Positions 1 to 5,857 of a stretch of DNA of 7,437 nucleotides are shown piece after piece. Each line of letters starts with the position of its first letter. Position 1 is the stretch's first letter. Both the position numbers and the translations under genes were made by a program. A model generated the notes under the pieces. The model saw nothing but the letters and a program-made list of their open reading frames with translations, did no database searches and was not told the DNA's origin. This stretch comes from JAICNG01 sp035765135 (lineage in GTDB: Bacteria; Gemmatimonadota; Gemmatimonadetes; Gemmatimonadales; Gemmatimonadaceae), in assembly GCA_035765135.1 (NCBI GenBank), contig DASTYE010000274.1, forward strand, positions 1-7,437, given 5' to 3'.

Positions 1-2
1 TC

Positions 3-1046
3 GGCGGGTCGGTCCGCTCGTTCCTTTTTGTTGCGCTCACCCTCGGCGTCATGTGGACCGCGGGTCGGGGACGGCTGGCGTCGGCGGCGACCGCCGGCCT
101 GCTGGTCGCACTAGCGGCTGCCGACCTGTGGTCGGTCGAGCGAGGGTACTTCCGATTCTCCCCGCCTGCGCGCGAATTGTACGCGGCAGACCCCACGATC
201 GAGTATCTCCAGCGACTGGAGGAGCCCGGGCGCGTTATGTCGGTGGCGCTCACCGGGCAGGGCGGCCCCGACCCCGTATTGCATGGAGACGCGCTCGTCA
301 GGCACCGCGTGCGCGCCGTGACCGGCCACCAGGGGAACGAATTCCAGCGGTGGGTCGACCTCGCGGGCGCGAAGTCGCCGGCAGTCGGCCCCAACGTGTT
401 CACGCGGGAATTCCGTCGACTGACCAATACGCGCTTCTGGTTGACCGATGCGGACCTTCCGCCGGAACACCCACAGCTACCGGGAATGCGCCTCCTCAAG
501 CGCGTTGGGCCCGTTCGGAACGCGGCAGGCAACCAGGTATGGCTGTACGAGTTCGATGAGCCCAATCCGGCCGCCTGGGTGACGCCGGTTTTGACGGAAG
601 GGCCTCCCGATGCAATTCGGGCGACCGTGATGGATCCGTCTTTCGATGTGCACCGGGCAGCTCTGTTCGACTCGTCCGCCGCGATCGAGGGGGCCGTGAT
701 CAGCAGAGCACCGGAGCCACTCTCGCTCCGTGCGCACGTAACGTATCCGTCCCATCGCGACATTCGCGTGGAGCTCGATGGTCCAGCGCCGGCCGGCGCG
801 GCCCTCGTCGTGTCGGAGAACTGGTATCCGGGTTGGACCGCGACGGTGGACGGGAAGGCGGCGACGACCGCACGCGCGAACTACACGTTCATTGGCGTAC
901 CGCTCACGGCCGGCGCACGGCGAATCGAGCTCTCGTTCGCGGATCCCGTGTACGCACGCGGCAAAATCATCACCGTCATCGCCCTCGTGGTCACGCTCGC
1001 GCTCATCGGAGGAGGCGTGGTGGTGGAGCGTCGACGTCGTGTCTGA
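3..1046 (+). CDS. YfhO-family membrane protein, C-terminal part (5' end off window)
   Basis: The reading frame is open to the left edge, so the ATG at 51 is internal and about 347 C-terminal residues are seen. Two hydrophobic segments come first (visible residues about 5-20 and 25-41, the second ending AAADLWSV). A soluble extracytoplasmic region of about 280 residues follows, then a final membrane helix (IITVIALVVTLALIGGGVVV) and a basic tail ERRRRV. The stretch VSENWYPGWTATVDG followed by ARANYTFIGVPL and AGARRIEL is the typical C-terminal beta-domain of YfhO-type proteins. This family is large, multi-spanning and GT-C-like; in Firmicutes it is linked to glycosylation of envelope polymers using polyprenyl-linked sugars. 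The stop overlaps the start of the downstream polyprenyl-phosphate sugar synthase by 8 bp, which supports a shared pathway. The family call is confident; substrate and product are unknown. Confidence 0.8.
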   Translation, partial: GGSVRSFLFVALTLGVMWTAGRGRLASAATAGLLVALAAADLWSVERGYFRFSPPARELYAADPTIEYLQRLEEPGRVMSVALTGQGGPDPVLHGDALVRHRVRAVTGHQGNEFQRWVDLAGAKSPAVGPNVFTREFRRLTNTRFWLTDADLPPEHPQLPGMRLLKRVGPVRNAAGNQVWLYEFDEPNPAAWVTPVLTEGPPDAIRATVMDPSFDVHRAALFDSSAAIEGAVISRAPEPLSLRAHVTYPSHRDIRVELDGPAPAGAALVVSENWYPGWTATVDGKAATTARANYTFIGVPLTAGARRIELSFADPVYARGKIITVIALVVTLALIGGGVVVERRRRV

Positions 1047-1761
1047 ACGGGGCCTCGTCGTCATCCCGACGTACAACGAGAAGGACAACATCGCGCGCCT
1101 CATCGACCAGGTGCTCGCGCGCGATGAGCGTCTCGACGTGCTGGTCGTGGACGACGGCTCGCCCGACGGCACTGGAGCGATCGTCGATGAGATCAAGGCG
1201 TCGAACCCGCGCGTCGACATCATCCACAGAGACCGAAAGTTAGGCCTGGGAACGGCTTACCTCGCCGGCTTCAAGTGGGCTCTCGCCCGCCACTATGCCT
1301 TCGTTTTCGAGATGGATGCGGACTTCTCGCACGACCCCGCGCATCTGCCACAGTTTCTCGAGGCGCTCAGCGGCGCCGATCTCGTCATTGGATCCAGGTA
1401 TCGCAACGGGCGCGTCACCGTCGTCAATTGGCCCGTCGGGCGGTTGCTCCTCAGCTACGCGGCGAACATCTACGCGCGCGTCGTGACCGGTCTGCAACTC
1501 TTCGATTCGACGGCAGGATTCAAATGCTTCCGGCGGGAGGTGCTCGAGGCGCTGGACCTCGACGCCGTCCGCTCCAGCGGCTACGCCTTTCAGATCGAGA
1601 TGAACTTCCGCGCGTGGAAGAAGGGGTTTCGGCTCGTCGAGATTCCCATCGTCTTCGTCGACCGAACCGAAGGGGAGAGCAAGATGTCCAAGCGGATCGT
1701 CCGCGAAGCCGTATGGATGGTCTGGCGCCTTCGCTGGTGGTCGATCCGGGGGAAGGTGTGA
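1039..1761 (+). CDS. Dpm1-like polyprenyl-phosphate mannose (or other hexose) synthase, GT2
   Basis: Family 2 glycosyltransferase of 240 residues, expected to move a sugar from a nucleotide donor (GDP-mannose in characterised Dpm1 enzymes) to a polyprenyl phosphate on the cytoplasmic membrane face. Visible motifs are VVIPTYNEKDNI (7-18), VVDDGSPDGT (36-45), LGLGTAYLAGFK (68-79), the metal-binding EMDADFSHDP with D93-A-D95, GSRYRNG, FDSTAGFKCFRR and SGYAFQIEM. The C-terminus carries VDRTEGESKMS. There is no C-terminal membrane domain, so it is the short, soluble-type enzyme. The chosen start is GTG 1039, with TGGAG at 1024-1028 upstream; the open frame runs further 5', but that part lies inside the YfhO gene and would add unrelated sequence. 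It overlaps YfhO by 8 bp and dapF by 4 bp (GTGA). Which sugar it uses cannot be read from sequence. Confidence 0.85.
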   Translation: MSERGLVVIPTYNEKDNIARLIDQVLARDERLDVLVVDDGSPDGTGAIVDEIKASNPRVDIIHRDRKLGLGTAYLAGFKWALARHYAFVFEMDADFSHDPAHLPQFLEALSGADLVIGSRYRNGRVTVVNWPVGRLLLSYAANIYARVVTGLQLFDSTAGFKCFRREVLEALDLDAVRSSGYAFQIEMNFRAWKKGFRLVEIPIVFVDRTEGESKMSKRIVREAVWMVWRLRWWSIRGKV

Positions 1762-2579
1762 TCCGCGGTCGGCGCTTCTACAAGATGACCGGATCAGGGA
1801 ACGACTTCGTCGTGTTCGATTCGCGCGACGGCGCCGTCGATGAGCTCGAGCAACCCGCAACGATCCGCCGCCTGTGCGATCGCCGCCAGGGGATCGGCGC
1901 GGACGGGGTGGTGATCATCGAGCCGTCCCGGCGCGCGGACGTCCTCATGAAGTACTTCAACAGCGACGGATCGCGCGGCGAGATGTGCGGAAACGCAGCG
2001 CTCTGCGTCACGCGGCTATCCGCTCGGCTTGGTCTGGCGAAGAACCCGGATGCGATGGCCATCGAGACCGACGACGGAATTGTCCGATCGCGGCTCGTGA
2101 ACGACAGCCCGGAGATCGAACTCCAGCCGGTCCGTCGCGTGAAGGAAACGGCCGAGGGCGGGGCTGCGTCCGGCGAGCGCCGGCTGGGATACGCAGTGGC
2201 CGGCGTTCCGCACGTCGTCGTCTTGTGCGAGGACGTGGAACGGGTCGACGTGGCGCATCGCGGCGCCGCGCTCCGGAGCGCCGCGTGGACGCAGCCGGAC
2301 GGTGCGAACGTCAACTTCGTGGCCCCCGCCGAGGCCGGCGGCTGGGCGATCCGGACCTTCGAGCGAGGCGTGGAAGGGGAGACGTTGGCGTGCGGGACCG
2401 GCGCCGTGGCGACGGCCACGCTCCTGCGCGCATGGGGCCTGGGAGGCTCTCAGACGGCGCTCAGGACACGATCCGGGTGCGTGCTCGAGGTGACGCTGCG
2501 CGACGAGTCTGGGGCGATTCTGCCGCGATTACGTGGGGAGGGTCGAGTGGTGTTCGAGGGGCAGCTGGGCGAGGTCTAG
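1758..2579 (+). CDS. dapF: diaminopimelate epimerase
   Basis: Cofactor-independent epimerase converting LL- to meso-diaminopimelate, for lysine and peptidoglycan synthesis in the cytoplasm. It has 273 residues, normal for the family. Motifs in order: FYKMTGSGNDFVVFD (7-21), RRQGIGADGVV (42-52), YFNSDGSRGEMCGN (66-79) with the first catalytic cysteine C77, GVPHVV (149-154), GANVNF (182-187), and RTFERGVEGETLACGTG (199-215) with the second catalytic cysteine C212. The start is GTG 1758, overlapping the upstream TGA as GTGA, with a purine-rich GGGGGAAGG just before it. The in-frame ATG at 1785 would cut into the N-terminal KMTGSGND motif and is rejected. After C77 the sequence reads GNAALC, where the best-known enzymes have GNG-x-R-C; all other key positions look intact, so activity is expected. 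Confidence 0.95.
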   Translation: MIRGRRFYKMTGSGNDFVVFDSRDGAVDELEQPATIRRLCDRRQGIGADGVVIIEPSRRADVLMKYFNSDGSRGEMCGNAALCVTRLSARLGLAKNPDAMAIETDDGIVRSRLVNDSPEIELQPVRRVKETAEGGAASGERRLGYAVAGVPHVVVLCEDVERVDVAHRGAALRSAAWTQPDGANVNFVAPAEAGGWAIRTFERGVEGETLACGTGAVATATLLRAWGLGGSQTALRTRSGCVLEVTLRDESGAILPRLRGEGRVVFEGQLGEV

Positions 2580-2693
2580 GGGAGTTCTGCACATTATTGC
2601 ACGGGCGGTAGTTTACATAACATATCTTATACGCAGTTCATTCCGACGCCCGTATCGAGGCTAGCTTACCCCTCGGATGCGCCGCGGAATGCC
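2580..2693. other. AT-rich convergent intergenic region with 7-bp inverted repeat
   Basis: This 114-bp gap lies between the 3' ends of dapF (plus) and the TPR gene (minus). A perfect 7-bp inverted repeat, ACGGGCG at 2601-2607 and CGCCCGT at 2647-2653, brackets a 39-bp loop that is strikingly AT-rich (for example 2611-2630). A second weak stem, CGAGG 2656-2660 with CCTCG 2671-2675, follows. Neither stem is followed by a T-run, so neither is a textbook intrinsic terminator. The region probably separates the two converging transcripts, but the mechanism is not visible. No small gene was recognised in it. Confidence 0.4.
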
Positions 2694-3362
2694 CTAACCC
2701 TGCTTCGCCGGCTCCGCCGTCAGCTCGCCCAGCCGAACGCGCGCCTCGGCAGCCTGGCTCCCCTCGCCATCCGCCAGACGACGCCAGAGCGCGATGGCCT
2801 CGCTGCGGTTTCCCGCCGCCTGGTACGCTCGGGCCGCGTTGGCGACGTAGGCGTCGCGCTCGTCCTCGAGACGCGTCAGCTCGGATGCCCGCAGATAATG
2901 GGTCGCCGCGTCGGCGTGCCTGCCTGCCCCCTCATGGCCCGATGCGATGCCGTTCTCGGCCATCGCCTTCAGGAGGTCGTCGTCAGCGGACTTCGACAGC
3001 CGCTCCAGGGCCGCGATGCCGCGGTCGTATTGGCCCTGCTGGTAGTAGATCGTCGCCAGCTCGAGCGACGCCTGGGCGGCGGCATTTGTCCCCTCGTACC
3101 GGTCGACGAGTCGCTCCAGATCCGACTGCGCCAGGGCCAGGTTCCCCGACTGAATCGTCTGTGCCGCGGTCAGCAGGTCGATCGACGCATTCCGCTCACG
3201 CGCCTCGCGCGATTGGCGCCAGAGCCACACGCCAAGCCCGAGCGCGACCACCACGATGCCGGCGATCGCAACCTGCCGCATGTGCCCCTGAATCCAGAGG
3301 AAGAACGTGTCGGCACGGTCGTCGAGCTTCGGGTGGGTCTGGACGGGGGCGGTCTTGGTCAT
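2694..3362 (-). CDS. YfgM-like membrane-anchored tetratricopeptide protein
   Basis: The product has 222 residues: a short cytoplasmic N-terminus, one membrane helix (about 31-48, VAIAGIVVVALGLGVWLW), then an all-helical TPR-like domain (about 55-215). Repeats such as SLELATIYYQQGQYDRGIAALERL and AYVANAARAYQAAGNRSEAIALW have the helix pairs and small-residue pattern of TPRs. This layout matches the YfgM/TPR-like family, whose E. coli member is an inner-membrane protein linked to the Sec translocon and the chaperone PpiD. A similar role in envelope protein handling is an inference. The start is ATG 3362 (MTKTAPVQ). The frame stays open to 3428, but that longer form would run into the tRNA gene and is rejected. 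No clear Shine-Dalgarno precedes 3362. It lies 43 bp downstream of tRNA-Arg and is probably co-transcribed with it. Confidence 0.75.
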   Translation of the reverse strand: MTKTAPVQTHPKLDDRADTFFLWIQGHMRQVAIAGIVVVALGLGVWLWRQSREARERNASIDLLTAAQTIQSGNLALAQSDLERLVDRYEGTNAAAQASLELATIYYQQGQYDRGIAALERLSKSADDDLLKAMAENGIASGHEGAGRHADAATHYLRASELTRLEDERDAYVANAARAYQAAGNRSEAIALWRRLADGEGSQAAEARVRLGELTAEPAKQG

Positions 3363-3405
3363 TCGTTGGGGTGTGTGGGCGTGCGCGGCAGATGTCCAGG
3401 CAACG

Positions 3406-3479
3406 TGCCCCTGGGGTGACTCGAACACCCGGCCAACGGTTTAGGAAACCGCTGCTCTATCCACCTGAGCTACAGGGGC
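3406..3479 (-). tRNA. tRNA-Arg (anticodon CCU)
   Basis: The minus strand folds as a complete cloverleaf of 74 nt. The acceptor stem pairs GCCCCTG with CAGGGGC, and the discriminator base is A. The D-arm is GCTC/GAGC with a 9-nt loop, the anticodon stem GCGGT/ACCGT encloses loop TTCCTAA, the variable loop is TGGCC, and the T-arm GGGTG/CACCC carries loop TTCGAGT. The anticodon CCT lies at plus coordinates 3443-3445 and reads the arginine codon AGG. The 3' CCA is not encoded (the minus strand continues CGT after the discriminator), so it must be added by nucleotidyltransferase. No direct repeat of its 3' end was seen nearby, so there is no sign that it served as an integration site. Confidence 0.95.
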
Positions 3480-3499
3480 GAATCGCGTTGACGCGGAGA

Positions 3500-3529
3500 A
3501 AGATACACGCTCGAGGCCCGCGAGAACAA
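3500..3529 (-). promoter_or_regulatory. possible sigma-70-type promoter for tRNA-Arg and TPR gene
   Basis: On the minus strand TTGTTC (plus 3524-3529) and TATCTT (plus 3500-3505) are separated by 18 bp. Initiation would fall near 3493, about 14 nt before the tRNA. The -10 matches TATAAT at four of six positions; the -35 matches only in its TTG. Location is the main support. Local AT content here is higher than in the surrounding genes. Confidence 0.4.
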
Positions 3530-3604
3530 CCTAAGGTCGCTGTCTGGGCTGCAAGGTGGTTTTTAGAGGGAAAAGTTTTACATAACTGGCGCCAACGGAG
3601 CGCG

Positions 3605-3628
3605 TAAGGGCGAGTCAGCACGCCCTTA
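3605..3628 (-). terminator. hairpin directly after apt stop, possible terminator
   Basis: TAAGGGCG (3605-3612) and CGCCCTTA (3621-3628) form a perfect 8-bp stem with an 8-nt loop. Read on the minus strand the stem starts with the base right after the apt TGA, so it marks the end of the long minus-strand unit. It is not followed by a T-run (the minus strand continues CGCGCTCC), so it may be a factor-assisted terminator or an mRNA 3'-end stabiliser rather than a classical intrinsic terminator. Confidence 0.5.
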
Positions 3629-4165
3629 TCAAAACCTCACGAGATGCTCCACGCGCCTGCCTTCGAGCTTCCGCCTTCCCTCGAGAAAGGACAGCTCGAC
3701 CAGAAACGAGCACCCGACGACCACATCCCCGAGCCCCTCGACCAGCCCGCAGGCAGCAGCCGCCGTTCCACCCGTCGCGAGCACATCGTCGACGATGAGA
3801 ACGCGCTGCCCTCCCCCGAGGGCGTCACGGTGGCACTCGAGCGCATCCACCCCGTACTCGAGCTCGTACTCGATGCGCTCGACGATGTGTGGGAGCTTGC
3901 CCGGCTTTCGAAACGGCACGAACGCCGCTCCCAGCGACTGCGCGACTGGCGCGCCGAGGATGAACCCGCGGCTCTCGATCGCCACTACGTGCGAGATCCG
4001 ATCGCCGGCGAACGGCGCCGCCATCGCCTCCGTCGCATCGCGAAAGAGCCCGGCATCCAGCAGAACTGGAGTGATGTCCTTGAAGTTGATTCCCGGTCTC
4101 GGAAAGTCGGGCACATCGCGAATCGCGGCGGCGACGCGAGCCGCCACATCGAGCGTGACACTCAT
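3629..4165 (-). CDS. apt: adenine phosphoribosyltransferase
   Basis: Cytoplasmic purine-salvage enzyme making AMP from adenine and PRPP. It has 178 residues, typical for Apt. Family features are the N-terminal IRDVPDFPRPGINFKDITP (15-33), AIESRGFILGAPVA (62-75), FRKPGKLP (85-92), EYELEYG (99-105), and the PRPP-binding loop VLIVDDVLATGGTA (122-135) with its acidic pair D126-D127. The ATG at 4165 overlaps the acyP stop as ATGA; no separate Shine-Dalgarno is obvious, so it probably depends on translational coupling. It is the last gene of the minus-strand unit and is followed at once by a hairpin. Confidence 0.96.
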   Translation of the reverse strand: MSVTLDVAARVAAAIRDVPDFPRPGINFKDITPVLLDAGLFRDATEAMAAPFAGDRISHVVAIESRGFILGAPVAQSLGAAFVPFRKPGKLPHIVERIEYELEYGVDALECHRDALGGGQRVLIVDDVLATGGTAAAACGLVEGLGDVVVGCSFLVELSFLEGRRKLEGRRVEHLVRF

Positions 4166-4434
4166 CGGATGATCGTGAATGGTTGAGGGAGAGGCTCCTC
4201 TGTGCTCACGGTCATTTCGTGCACGTCATCGACCCGCGCACCCGGAGGACCCTCCCGCACGGACCTGATGAATTTCTCGAACGCCCCATCCTCACCCGAG
4301 ACTTCGAGCTCGACATTACCGTCGGGGCTGTTCCGGACCCAGCCGGCGAGGCGATGACGCCGCGCGGCCTCGCGAATGAACCAGCGAAAGCCGACCCCCT
4401 GCACGCGCCCAGTCACGACAAGGCGCCGTCGCAC
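4162..4434 (-). CDS. acyP: acylphosphatase
   Basis: Small (90 residues) cytoplasmic enzyme that hydrolyses carboxyl-phosphate bonds such as those of acetyl phosphate or carbamoyl phosphate. The signature GRVQGVGFRWFIREAA (9-24) includes the phosphate-binding loop and the catalytic arginine R17. GWVRNSPDGNVE (31-42) holds the catalytic asparagine N35. The start is GTG 4434, three bases after the TAG of the upstream unknown gene, so translation is probably coupled. Its stop overlaps the apt start by 4 bp. No truncation or odd residues were noticed. Confidence 0.95.
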   Translation of the reverse strand: MRRRLVVTGRVQGVGFRWFIREAARRHRLAGWVRNSPDGNVELEVSGEDGAFEKFIRSVREGPPGARVDDVHEMTVSTEEPLPQPFTIIR

Positions 4435-4437
4435 TCT

Positions 4438-5142
4438 CTATCCGTGCGCTCGTTGCAGCAAGGCGGCCAGCACGCACGCGAGCGCGGCCTCGTCGGTCAC
4501 GGCGGTCGCGCCCGGGACGAACAGATCCCCCGAGCGAATTCGCGCGGCGACCCTCTCGAGTGCGACGGCCAGATCCTCCGATGCCGACGCGCCTGCCTCC
4601 CCGCCAGGAAGAGCCCATGGCTCGAGCTCCTTCAACGCCTCGAGCGTTTCCGCGACTGGGGCGGTGTCGAGCGCACCAGGACGCTCCTCGGCCGGATCCC
4701 ATCCGAATACATCATCGACGTCGCTCGCGGACGGCTGCACCGAGGGCTTGGCGGCCTCGGGCTCTGGCGAGTCGAGCCAGGCAATGCCCGTGGGAGCCTG
4801 CGCGGGAGCAGTCGCCGGCGGCACGTCTGGATCCACCCACTCGATGCCCACGGGATCGGCCGGCGGCGCGCCGGTTGCGCTCGAGATCTCGTTAGGTACG
4901 GCCTCGAGCCACGCTGGGTCCGCGGCTGGCGCGGGCGCCGGCTCCGTCGCCGGAGTCTTCAGCTCCGACGGCTGCGCCGGCGCTGCGGGTGATGGGCGCT
5001 TCGCGAACGGCGGTGCGAACGGTGGTGCCGCGGCCCGATCGGTTCGAGTCGCGGGAGAAAGCGCACCGAGTCGCGGTGGTCCCATGAACGGTGGCGGGAC
5101 GACGCGATTGGGCTTGGGTGACTGGTCGTTGTGGTTGGCCAT
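4438..5142 (-). CDS. hypothetical Pro/Ala-rich protein with spaced Trp motifs and helical C-terminus
   Basis: I do not recognise this 234-residue protein. The N-terminal third is Pro/Ala-rich with repeated PPF (PPFMGPP at 17-23, APPFAPPFAKR at 39-49). The middle (75-150) has short tryptophan motifs in disordered-looking acidic/proline linkers: DPAWLEAVP (75-83), VGIEWVDPD (98-106), TGIAWLDSP (118-126), DVFGWDPAEE (144-153); another Trp is at 176. The last 45 residues (about 189-233) look like an amphipathic helical domain, with ASEDLAVALERVAARIRSG and EAALACVLAALLQRA. There is no signal peptide or membrane helix, so it is probably cytoplasmic. The start is ATG 5142 (MANHNDQS); the open frame further upstream lies inside pcm and is rejected. 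The gene sits between pcm and acyP in the same operon. A binding scaffold or adaptor is possible but is only a guess. Confidence 0.75.
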   Translation of the reverse strand: MANHNDQSPKPNRVVPPPFMGPPRLGALSPATRTDRAAAPPFAPPFAKRPSPAAPAQPSELKTPATEPAPAPAADPAWLEAVPNEISSATGAPPADPVGIEWVDPDVPPATAPAQAPTGIAWLDSPEPEAAKPSVQPSASDVDDVFGWDPAEERPGALDTAPVAETLEALKELEPWALPGGEAGASASEDLAVALERVAARIRSGDLFVPGATAVTDEAALACVLAALLQRAHG

Positions 5143-5161
5143 GTGAGGACTCGTGCGTGCG

Positions 5162-5189
5162 AATATAAAGGCGGCGCGACCTTCGACCA
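5162..5189 (-). promoter_or_regulatory. possible internal promoter upstream of the hypothetical gene
   Basis: In the 52-bp gap after pcm, the minus strand has TATATT (plus 5162-5167), five of six matches to TATAAT, about 20 bp before the ATG at 5142. A poor -35, TGGTCG (plus 5184-5189), lies 16 bp further upstream. This is the largest gap in the minus-strand operon and the only AT-rich spot in it. It could let the hypothetical gene, acyP and apt be transcribed separately. Confidence 0.3.
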
Positions 5190-5194
5190 GCGCG

Positions 5195-5857
5195 CTAGCC
5201 CTCCGCGGACCAGCCGTGCCGTCCAATGAGGGGAACGAATCGCGCGGGAGCGATCGCTGTCCGCTCGAACCGATCACCTCGTCGAATGACGAGCGTGAGC
5301 ACCTGCGCGTCTCGCTCCCCGAGCGGCGCAAGCAGCCGTCCACCTTCGGCCAACTGCCGAAGGAGCGGCTCTGGAACCTCAGGTGAGCCCGCTGTAACCA
5401 GAATCGCGTCGTACGGCGCGTATTCGCGCCACCCCAGCGTCCCGTCACCGGCCAGCAGCGACACGTTGCGCGCCCCCGCGGCCCGAATCGCTTCGCGCGC
5501 GGTGTCCAGCAGCGGGGCCACACGCTCGATCGAGAACACCTGTGCGGCCAGGTGGGAAAGCAGCACCGTCTGATAACCGGAGCCCGTCCCGATCTCGAGA
5601 ACCCGCTCCTCGCCGGTCAGCCTGAGCAGCTCGAGGTACCGTGCATGTGTGCTCGGCTGCGAGATCGTCTGCCCGTTCCCAATGGGGAGCGCGTTGTCGT
5701 CGTAGGCGCGATGGCGGATCCCCGACGGAACGAACAGATGACGCGGCGTGAGGTCGAACGCGCGGAGAACCGCGAGGTCGGCGATTCCCTGCTCGCGCAG
5801 CAGCTCGACGAGCCGGCGGCGCGGCCCGCGGTACTCGGGGACTACAGGTCCCGCCAC
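5195..5857 (-). CDS. pcm: protein-L-isoaspartate O-methyltransferase
   Basis: SAM-dependent cytoplasmic repair enzyme that methylates L-isoaspartyl residues in damaged proteins. With this start it has 220 residues, as expected. Motifs: LVELLREQGIADLAVLRAF (16-34), TPRHLFVP (37-44), AYDDNALPIGNGQTISQP (51-68), SAM motif I VLEIGTGSGYQT (86-97), and the late YDAILVTAGSPEVPEPLL and QLAEGGRLLAPLG. GTG 5857 is chosen because the Pcm fold begins shortly after it; TTG 5860 is an alternative, slightly better spaced from GAGG (plus 5873-5876). A much longer open frame reaching 6424 lies within surE and is rejected. It overlaps the 3' end of surE by 16 bp. The normally conserved QPYxVA stretch reads QPSTHA here (67-72), a deviation near the substrate pocket. 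Confidence 0.93.
   Translation of the reverse strand: MAGPVVPEYRGPRRRLVELLREQGIADLAVLRAFDLTPRHLFVPSGIRHRAYDDNALPIGNGQTISQPSTHARYLELLRLTGEERVLEIGTGSGYQTVLLSHLAAQVFSIERVAPLLDTAREAIRAAGARNVSLLAGDGTLGWREYAPYDAILVTAGSPEVPEPLLRQLAEGGRLLAPLGERDAQVLTLVIRRGDRFERTAIAPARFVPLIGRHGWSAEG

Noticed and set aside
1778..2419. 213-codon minus-strand open frame
   Set aside because: Antisense to dapF, whose catalytic motifs are all present on the plus strand.
3363..3428. N-terminal extension of the TPR protein
   Set aside because: It would overlap the tRNA gene, and the extra residues do not resemble the family's N-terminus.
3587..3594. 8-bp palindrome TGGCGCCA as an operator
   Set aside because: Single short palindrome in GC-rich DNA, with no second site and no promoter positioned to use it.
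2885..3607. 240-codon plus-strand open frame
   Set aside because: It runs antisense through the TPR gene and straight through the tRNA; composition is Arg/Pro/Gly typical of shadow frames.
3406..3628. tRNA-associated integration site
   Set aside because: No direct repeat of the tRNA 3' end, integrase or composition shift was seen; flanking genes are ordinary housekeeping genes.
3644..4186. 180-codon plus-strand open frame
   Set aside because: Antisense to apt, which is unmistakable on the minus strand.
4376..5146. 256-codon plus-strand open frame rich in Ala, Gly and Ser opposite the Pro/Ala-rich gene
   Set aside because: It is the antisense reading of the hypothetical gene and also crosses acyP and the gap; its low-complexity composition mirrors the GC-rich codons of the other strand and it has no recognisable domain.
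5143..5523. N-terminal extension of the hypothetical protein to 361 residues
   Set aside because: The added part is an out-of-frame reading of pcm with Arg/Ser/Trp-rich shadow composition; MANHNDQS at 5142 is a natural start.
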